Origin: a virus
IMG/VR virus record: IMGVR_UViG_3300023237_000533
Location: 1 to 27,801 of that record
DNA: 27,801 nucleotides
Strand: one strand, 5' to 3'
Below the pieces are notes generated by a model. It did not search any database, was not told where the DNA came from, and worked only from the letters and a program-made list of their open reading frames with translations. This document shows positions 22,424 to 27,801 of this stretch, in pieces. Position 1 is the first letter of the stretch, and each line of letters opens with the position of its first letter. Both the position numbers and the translations under genes were made by a program.

Positions 22424-23449
22424 ATGAGTGATTTTTTAAAAGATATAATTAAAGAAACTGGCAATGAATATGCTGGTTTAGTAAGTGAGGGTGTTGATAG
22501 TGCAGATGTAACCAGTTTCATTGACACAGGCTCATATTCGTTCAATGCGTTACTATCAGGTAGTATATATGGTGGTATGCCAGCAAACAAAATTACGGCA
22601 ATTGCCGGAGAAGCTGCGACAGGAAAGACCTTCTTTGCATTAGGTATCTGTAAAAGTTTTTTAGATGTAAACAAAGAAGCTGGTGTTATCTATTTTGAAT
22701 CAGAGGGTGCAATTTCAAAAAGTATGATTGAAGCTAGAGGTGTTGACGCTACTAGAATGGTAATTGTTCCGGTTGCAACTGTACAAGAATTTAGAAGTCA
22801 ATCAATTAAAGTGATTGAAAAATATTTAAGCCAAAAAGAGTCAGATAGAAAACCTTTACTGTTTGTATTAGATAGTTTGGGTATGTTATCGACTACAAAA
22901 GAAATGGAAGATACGGCTGCTGGTAAAGAAACAAGAGATATGACAAGGTCTCAAATTGTAAAATCTACATTCAGAGTTTTAACATTAAAATTAGGTAAGG
23001 CTGGCATTCCAATGATTATGACCAACCATACATATGATGTTATTGGTTCTATGTTCCCACAAAAAGAAATGGGTGGTGGTTCAGGTTTGAAGTACGCCGC
23101 TTCATCAATTATATATCTAAGTAAAAGAAAAGACAAAGATGGTACCGAAGTTATTGGTAATATTATTCATTGTAAAAATTATAAGTCAAGATTGACCAAA
23201 GAAAATGCAATGATTGATGTTAAGTTAACATACAAAACAGGACTAGATAGACATTATGGTTTACTAGAACTTGGTGAAGAAGCTGGTGTGTTTTCAAAAG
23301 TATCTACAAGGTTTGAAATGGCTGATGGTACAAAAGTATTTGGTAAAACTATCAACGAGAATCCAGAAAAGTATTTTACAAAAGAAGTATTAGATAAAAT
23401 TGATGAACATGCAAAAAGAAAATTCACATACGGACAAGACGAAGACTAA
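22424..23449 (+). CDS. uvsX: UvsX recombinase (RecA family)
   Basis: This 341-residue strand-exchange protein (T4 UvsX is about 390) has Walker A GEAATGKT at 62-69, a Walker B strand in [12 protein letters not shown], and the DNA-binding loop region around [17 protein letters not shown]. It loads on single-stranded DNA, produced here by gp46/47, and starts recombination-dependent replication. AAGGAG lies five bases before the ATG and a dedicated promoter precedes it. The small next gene overlaps its end. In T4 uvsX is also close to gene 41. Confidence 0.95.
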   Translation: MSDFLKDIIKETGNEYAGLVSEGVDSADVTSFIDTGSYSFNALLSGSIYGGMPANKITAIAGEAATGKTFFALGICKSFLDVNKEAGVIYFESEGAISKSMIEARGVDATRMVIVPVATVQEFRSQSIKVIEKYLSQKESDRKPLLFVLDSLGMLSTTKEMEDTAAGKETRDMTRSQIVKSTFRVLTLKLGKAGIPMIMTNHTYDVIGSMFPQKEMGGGSGLKYAASSIIYLSKRKDKDGTEVIGNIIHCKNYKSRLTKENAMIDVKLTYKTGLDRHYGLLELGEEAGVFSKVSTRFEMADGTKVFGKTINENPEKYFTKEVLDKIDEHAKRKFTYGQDED

Positions 23450-23732
23450 AAGATATACCTTCGCTCAAAAAAGTGGCGAAGAACATTCTTGTGTCAAGTT
23501 GACAGAGGGTAAATTCAAAGATGTAATTTATCATTATGGCAAAGTGCAACTAGCTAAGGAAGAGGAAGAACTTCCAGATGGCAGGTTGCCTATGAGATTT
23601 GATTACACAGTTGATAAGAATCCTAATGATTTAGAATTGCTTGACAACAAAGAGTTTATAGATTATATCGGCGACATTTTAATAGAACTACTAGAGGAGA
23701 AATTAGATAATGGTACAGCAATCACGGATTGA
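23400..23732 (+). CDS. Small protein between UvsX and the helicase, function unknown
   Basis: This protein has up to 110 residues. Possible starts are the ATGs at 23400, 23403 (frame-equivalent) and 23409, all inside the end of uvsX, and none has a clear ribosome site. The convincing part begins at [36 protein letters not shown] and continues through [38 protein letters not shown]. It is acidic, with a C-terminal helix. The overlap at both ends (uvsX by about 40-50 bases, gene 41 by 23) indicates tight coupling with recombinase and helicase. No family is recognised. It does not resemble T4 gp40 to my eye. Confidence 0.75.
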   Translation: MMNMQKENSHTDKTKTKRYTFAQKSGEEHSCVKLTEGKFKDVIYHYGKVQLAKEEEELPDGRLPMRFDYTVDKNPNDLELLDNKEFIDYIGDILIELLEEKLDNGTAITD

Positions 23733-25077
23733 GAATACAATAATCTCTAGCCTCTTCTTTAACGAAGGGTACACTAGAAAGGTTTTACCTTTTATTAAAG
23801 AAGAATACTTTAGTAATCGTGTTGAACAATTATTGTTTGGTGAAGTCTTTGGTTTCATTGAGAAGTATAATAATCTTCCTACAAAAGACGCTATTCTAAT
23901 TGAACTGAATAGTCGAAGAGATATTAATGAAGAAGAATTACAACACATAAAAGACTATGTTGTTGGTGTTGAGAATACTGAATCAGATGACCAATGGTTA
24001 TTAAATACAACAGAAAAGTTTTGTAAAGACCGTGCTGTACACAATGCTGTATTAGCTGGTATTAAAATCTTAGATAATAAAGATAAGACACAAACACCAG
24101 AGGCAATACCACATATTCTATCAGAGGCATTGGCTGTATCATTTGACAAGTCAGTTGGTCACGATTACATTGAAGACGCAGATAGTAGATTTAAATTTTA
24201 TCATACTAAAGAGAAGAAGTATCAATTTGATTTAGATTATATGAATAGAATTACCAAAGGTGGTGTTCCAAGTAAGACATTAAACATTGCTCTTGCTGGT
24301 ACTGGCGTTGGTAAATCATTGTTCATGTGTCATGTAGCGGCTAGTTATTTGTTGCAAGGTCTTAATGTATTGTATATCACTTTAGAGATGGCAGAGGAAA
24401 GAATTGCAGAAAGAATTGACGCAAACTTACTAGATGTCACTATGGAAGATTTACATGATATGCCTCAATCATTATATGATGGCAAGATTAAAAAACTCAG
24501 AGAGAAAACACAAGGTAGACTTATCATCAAAGAATATCCAACAGCGTCTGCTCATAGTGGTCACTTCAAGTCTTTGATTAATGAACTTGCATTAAAGAAA
24601 AGTTTTAAACCAGATGTTATCTTTATTGATTATCTAAATATTTGTGCTAGTGCTAGATTTAAAGGTGGTAATATATCATCTTACTTCTACATCAAAGCAA
24701 TTGCTGAAGAGTTAAGGGGTCTAGCTGTAGAGGCAAATGTGCCTATCTTTAGTGCGACACAAACAACTAGAACTGGTTTCGTAAGTACAGACCTTGGTCT
24801 TGAAGATACTTCTGAATCTTTTGGTCTACCTGCTACTGCTGACTTCATGTTTGCCTTAATGTCAAATGAAGAATTAGAAAAACTAGGTCAGATGAAAGTA
24901 AAACAATTGAAGAATAGATATAATGACCCAAGCGTAAACAGAGCATTTATTATTGGTGTTGATAGGTCTAAGATGAGATTATATGATGTACAACAATCAA
25001 GTCAAAATATAGTTGACGCCAATCAAGTAGAACCAAAAGAGGACGCTTACAATAAGTTTAGCGATTTTAAATTATAG
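23710..25077 (+). CDS. 41: Replicative helicase gp41 (DnaB family)
   Basis: This 455-residue protein is slightly shorter than T4 gp41. The N-terminal helical domain (1-150) is followed by a RecA-like motor. Walker A is GTGVGKS at 197-203, followed by the H1a-type LYITLEMAEERIAERID, the Walker B VIFIDYLNI and the SATQTTR sensor segment. It unwinds the fork as a hexamer and recruits primase, which is not in this window. GAGGAG at 23694-23699 serves as ribosome site. The start lies inside the preceding small gene. Confidence 0.95.
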   Translation: MVQQSRIENTIISSLFFNEGYTRKVLPFIKEEYFSNRVEQLLFGEVFGFIEKYNNLPTKDAILIELNSRRDINEEELQHIKDYVVGVENTESDDQWLLNTTEKFCKDRAVHNAVLAGIKILDNKDKTQTPEAIPHILSEALAVSFDKSVGHDYIEDADSRFKFYHTKEKKYQFDLDYMNRITKGGVPSKTLNIALAGTGVGKSLFMCHVAASYLLQGLNVLYITLEMAEERIAERIDANLLDVTMEDLHDMPQSLYDGKIKKLREKTQGRLIIKEYPTASAHSGHFKSLINELALKKSFKPDVIFIDYLNICASARFKGGNISSYFYIKAIAEELRGLAVEANVPIFSATQTTRTGFVSTDLGLEDTSESFGLPATADFMFALMSNEELEKLGQMKVKQLKNRYNDPSVNRAFIIGVDRSKMRLYDVQQSSQNIVDANQVEPKEDAYNKFSDFKL

Positions 25078-25079
25078 TT

Positions 25080-25346
25080 ATGGTAAAAAGTAAGACACAA
25101 AAAGTAAGATTTCATAAAGGTGATAAGAGGCCAGGTGGAGTAGATTTGAAAGGTAAATTAGCATATTCAGTAGAGATGATAAAAGAAGAAAGAAAAATAC
25201 TATGGCATGTAGTAGAAACACCTACAGAGAATGTTGTAGCTAAATATTTCTTCGAAGAAGACGCAAAAAAAATAGCAGACTTTCAAAATCAACATAAAGT
25301 TTGGCAAGAGAATGGTGGTATTCCCAAATTTCTTTGGAATTACTAG
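25080..25346 (+). CDS. Small basic protein of unknown function
   Basis: This 88-residue protein starts two bases after the gene 41 stop. It opens with a basic stretch (VKSKTQKVRFHKGDKRPGG) and continues with beta-strand-like ILWHVVETPTENVVAKYFFEEDAKKIADFQNQHKVW, ending in GIPKFLWNY. The second half looks like a small strand-helix unit of the kind seen in many short phage proteins, with no diagnostic motif. It is probably translated together with gene 41, since no promoter separates them. It may be the last gene of the uvsX unit. Confidence 0.75.
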   Translation: MVKSKTQKVRFHKGDKRPGGVDLKGKLAYSVEMIKEERKILWHVVETPTENVVAKYFFEEDAKKIADFQNQHKVWQENGGIPKFLWNY

Positions 25347-25358
25347 TTGACACTCTCT

Positions 25359-25366
25359 TATAAATA
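25359..25366 (+). promoter_or_regulatory. T4-type late promoter box TATAAATA
   Basis: TATAAATA lies 17 bases before the ATG at 25384. Transcription would start near 25372, and GGAG at 25374-25377 falls in the short leader. A TTGACA at 25347 has only a poor -10 partner (TATAGG) at 17 bases, so the late-type reading is preferred. Confidence 0.55.
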
Positions 25367-25383
25367 TGTTATAGGAGAGAACT

Positions 25384-26769
25384 ATGGCATTATTCAGCAA
25401 AGCAGATTTATCTAAATCAAAATACATTGTATCTATCGTAGCTAAAATTAAAAAAGGCACGAAGATTAAGGTAAAAGATGGTAAGTCTTACTTGTTTAAA
25501 AGAACTAAAAATATTGATAGTTTAGAAAAAGTACAAACAGACTTTCCAAAATATAGTAAGATACTTTATCCTAATAATAAATGGGATTATATATTTCAGG
25601 ACGGTAAAAAATATTTTACATTTACAGATATTGATAAAGCACCATTCTCAGGTATGGGTGGCAAATCAAGAAATGCTTTAGGTAAAGCACTATCAGACGC
25701 AGGTGAGTTAGCTACTGTAATGTCTTTGCGAAAAAAAATTGCAACTGCTGAAGATACTAAACAATCTATATTCGTAAGGGACCCGGAGGCTTTTGCTGAT
25801 TGGTATAACACATTTCAACTCACAGGTCCAGCAGTTAAAAAAATTGTAGGTTCTTTAACTAGTTATGATATTATACATGACGCTACCGATAAATCAAGTT
25901 TTGGAAAAACTATTACAGAATTTTTAAAGAAATCAAAATTAGGAAAATCAGATTCCTGGAATCCAGCAGATGTTTATATTATTAAGAAAAATGAAAGAGA
26001 AAAAGTAATCAAAGCTCTGAAAAAAATAGTAGAAACTTATGACATTTCAGATGGATTAATTAATATGTTTAACAATAAATTGTATAATCTTTATGAAAAT
26101 AAAATTCTTTATCCAATTTCTCTTAAACAGATAATTGCAGAAAAAGCAAATGTAGATTATACAAATGTACCAGGTCAAACTAAAGTGTCAGATTACGATA
26201 TTGAAATATCAAAATTTAATTGTAACTTAACTATCGAAGGTAAAGAAATAGGTTTATTTACCTTTACAAATAAAGATACAAAAAAACAAATTAATTTACA
26301 AGTTAGAGGATTTCCTCACGGTTATGGTACTGCACAAACCGAAATTACATCTGATGGTACACCAACTGGAGGTCGTTTAGGAAAAATTCCTACAAAAGTG
26401 GTTGATAGTGTTATGAGTCAATACAAGGATGCTAGAATTAATAGTATAAAATATTTTGGTACACCTAAACCATTTTCAGATTTTGATGAAACTAAACTTA
26501 AAGAAACTTATAAGATGTATGAAACTGTTATTAAAGACACAAAAGTTTTTAATGAAAAAAAAATAAGTTATAAAGAGTTTGTTAAAACAATTAATATTGC
26601 AAAATCTAATATGGATATTGCTGAAAATATGGTTATGAAGATTCAAGGTTTAAAAATAATGCATTTTTTTATAAAAAATAAAAAAGACTTATCTGGTATT
26701 ATGAATAAGATGATAAACGGTGCTAAAAAAATAAGTGATTCTAACGGCTTCTTTATTAAAATATACTAG
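25384..26769 (+). CDS. Large unrecognised protein
   Basis: This 461-residue, lysine-rich soluble protein has no signal peptide or membrane segment. The clearest motif is DSWNPADVYII at 190-200. I associate similar WNPAD segments with uncharacterised phage proteins, but cannot name the family. An N-terminal strand-rich part (KGTKIKVKDGKSYLFKRT, then IFQDGKKYFTFTDI) precedes a helical middle. A second recognisable block is QVRGFPHGYGTAQTEI at about 310. A late-type promoter box and GGAG directly upstream suggest expression in the late phase, when structural or packaging-associated proteins are made; this is only suggestive. Confidence 0.8.
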   Translation: MALFSKADLSKSKYIVSIVAKIKKGTKIKVKDGKSYLFKRTKNIDSLEKVQTDFPKYSKILYPNNKWDYIFQDGKKYFTFTDIDKAPFSGMGGKSRNALGKALSDAGELATVMSLRKKIATAEDTKQSIFVRDPEAFADWYNTFQLTGPAVKKIVGSLTSYDIIHDATDKSSFGKTITEFLKKSKLGKSDSWNPADVYIIKKNEREKVIKALKKIVETYDISDGLINMFNNKLYNLYENKILYPISLKQIIAEKANVDYTNVPGQTKVSDYDIEISKFNCNLTIEGKEIGLFTFTNKDTKKQINLQVRGFPHGYGTAQTEITSDGTPTGGRLGKIPTKVVDSVMSQYKDARINSIKYFGTPKPFSDFDETKLKETYKMYETVIKDTKVFNEKKISYKEFVKTINIAKSNMDIAENMVMKIQGLKIMHFFIKNKKDLSGIMNKMINGAKKISDSNGFFIKIY

Positions 26770-26780
26770 AGATAAAGTAT

Positions 26781-26788
26781 TATAAATA
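26781..26788 (+). promoter_or_regulatory. T4-type late promoter box TATAAATA
   Basis: A short inverted repeat (ATACT 26763-26767, AGTAT 26776-26780) ends directly before this TATAAATA. It lies 12 bases after the stop of the large unknown gene and about 35 bases before a consensus sigma70 promoter, so the gene at 26873 may have an early and a late promoter in tandem. Confidence 0.5.
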
Positions 26789-26822
26789 GTAATATATTTG
26801 TTAATGGACTGATTGAGAGGGC

Positions 26823-26851
26823 TTGACAAACCTCATATTTTATAGTATAAT
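26823..26851 (+). promoter_or_regulatory. Consensus sigma70-like promoter
   Basis: TTGACA 26823-26828, 17-base spacer, TATAAT 26846-26851, a full match in both boxes, preceded by GGGC. The expected start is near 26858, 15 bases before the ATG at 26873, with GAGAGAG in between as a weak ribosome site. Confidence 0.85.
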
Positions 26852-26872
26852 GGATAAAAATGAGAGAGAAAA

Positions 26873-27801
26873 ATGTTTAATTTTAAAGGTTTCCTTACAC
26901 AGGACAAGAACACACACTTAGAACATCTTGAAGATGATATCATCAATAGAGGTATGATAGGTGGTGACAATGCAGTCAACTTTCTAAAGTCAGTTAGAAA
27001 TATGTTGGCAGGTACAGGTGACACAGCCAATATTACCGTCAAATGGGACGGAGCACCAGCTATTATCTGTGGTATTAATCCAGAAAATGGTAAATTCTTC
27101 GTTGGTACAAAATCTGTATTCAATGTAACTCCAAAAATCAATTACACAGTTAGAGATATAAACAATAACCACGGCGGTGTTGTAGCACAGAAACTAACTG
27201 TATGTTTATCACAATTATCCAGACTTAACATCAAAGGTATTCTACAAGGCGATTTGTTATTTACAAATGACTTGAAAGATATAACTATAGATGGTGAGAA
27301 AATGGTATCATTTACACCAAACACTATTACATATGCAGTACCTAAGGGTAGTGACCTTGCCAACAAAATTTCAAAAGCCAAAATGGGTATTGTATTTCAC
27401 ACTCAATACAATGGTAAAAAGATGGATAGTTTATCTGCTAGTTTTGGTACAGTTCAAGGTTCATCTAATAGAAATGTATTCTTAGCAAGTGCAGGTTATA
27501 AAGAAACAAAAGTTATGTTTGATAAATCTGAGTTATCTAAATTTGACGCACAGATAAGAATGGCCGAAGGTTCTCTTAGAAAGGCTGCTCCTATTTTAAA
27601 CTTGATGAGTAAAAATATATCAGATGACCTATCTGTTGGTTACAGATTAAAAACATACTTCAATCATTACATTAGAAATTCAAATAGTAGTATGGATAAA
27701 GTTTCAGTTATGCAAAAACAATTCAGAGATTACTTTGAAAGTATATTACAGAATGAGATTGATAGTAGAAAAACACCAAAAGGTAAAGATAAATTTATTA
27801 A
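26873..27801 (+). CDS. Protein with KxDG nucleotidyltransferase (ligase-like) motifs, 3' truncated
   Basis: The frame is open from ATG 26873 to the window edge, giving 309 full codons. The segment TVKWDGAPAIICG (55-67) resembles motif I of covalent nucleotidyltransferases such as DNA and RNA ligases, with K57 as the candidate adenylated lysine. Further pieces appear in the right order: FFVGTKSVF, GILQGDLLF (like motif III), NTITYAV (like IIIa) and MGIVFHT (like motif IV, though the usual E is not present). The family is common in marine T4-like phages as an uncharacterised protein. Ligase activity is inference. It has its own consensus promoter. Confidence 0.8.
   Translation, partial: MFNFKGFLTQDKNTHLEHLEDDIINRGMIGGDNAVNFLKSVRNMLAGTGDTANITVKWDGAPAIICGINPENGKFFVGTKSVFNVTPKINYTVRDINNNHGGVVAQKLTVCLSQLSRLNIKGILQGDLLFTNDLKDITIDGEKMVSFTPNTITYAVPKGSDLANKISKAKMGIVFHTQYNGKKMDSLSASFGTVQGSSNRNVFLASAGYKETKVMFDKSELSKFDAQIRMAEGSLRKAAPILNLMSKNISDDLSVGYRLKTYFNHYIRNSNSSMDKVSVMQKQFRDYFESILQNEIDSRKTPKGKDKFI

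Noticed and set aside
23459-23481. Hairpin CTTCGC/GCGAAG just after the uvsX stop as a terminator
   Set aside because: No T-tract follows, and it lies inside the next coding frame.
25347-25375. TTGACA at 25347 as a sigma70 promoter
   Set aside because: The only -10 partner at 17 bases is TATAGG, and the GC before the -35 seen in the other seven is absent.
1-27801. CRISPR arrays, insertion sequences or integrase attachment sites
   Set aside because: No regularly spaced repeats, transposase frames or tyrosine/serine recombinase motifs were seen on either strand.

Overview
This window is a stretch of a T4-like myovirus genome. It is AT-rich and tightly packed, and every supported gene lies on the + strand. 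The T4 replication and recombination core is present in T4-like order: 47-46, then 45-44-62-regA-43, then uvsX and 41. Around this core are accessory genes typical of marine T4-like phages: peptide deformylase, MazG, a CobS/CobT-like pair, Hsp20, ribosomal protein bS21, a 2Fe-2S ferredoxin and a RimK-like ligase. No photosynthesis gene is visible. Low GC, bS21, ferredoxin and no photosynthesis genes suggest a phage of a marine alphaproteobacterium, possibly SAR11. That host assignment is inference.

Layout. 1-3967: tail of an unknown gene, an endonuclease VII-type nuclease, the gp47/gp46 nuclease complex and peptide deformylase. 3964-5697: first DruA-like (DUF4338-like) protein and MazG. 5749-9529: a VWA protein with an HExxH motif (CobT-like) and an AAA+ ATPase (CobS-like), each behind a copy of one duplicated promoter/leader module. 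9541-11925: a strong terminator, bS21, about 400 bases of non-coding DNA with many potential RNA hairpins, an unknown protein with a faint ParB-like segment, and Hsp20. 11939-20962: a terminator whose loop contains the -35 box of the next promoter, an odd tRNA-Gly(UCC), sliding clamp, a small acidic protein, a GIY-YIG endonuclease, clamp loader, RegA, an ATP-grasp/retropepsin-like fusion, an Sm-like protein, ferredoxin, DNA polymerase, a nuclease-like protein and an MT-A70 methyltransferase. 20975-22371: second DruA-like paralogue and a small protein. 22374-25346: UvsX, a small protein, gp41 helicase and a small protein. 25359-27801: a large unknown protein and a truncated protein with ligase-like KxDG and related motifs.

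Two promoter classes can be read directly. Seven sigma70-like promoters (3964, 5794, 8244, 11951, 20975, 22374, 26823) share GCTTG(A/C)C(A/T), an exact 17-base spacer and a G directly before the -10 box. They divide the window into early/middle-type transcription units. Six intergenic TATAAATA boxes (181, 10139, 11407, 13136, 25359, 26781) match the T4 late promoter. Four of them directly abut or slightly overlap an inverted repeat.

The replication genes would form a complete replisome (clamp, loader, polymerase, helicase) with coupled recombination (UvsX, 46/47), and RegA as a likely translational regulator. The features least explained by known T4 biology are the structured RNA region at 9818-10225, the tRNA-Gly with an abnormal T-loop, the terminator/promoter overlap, the paired DruA-like proteins and the ligase/protease fusion.
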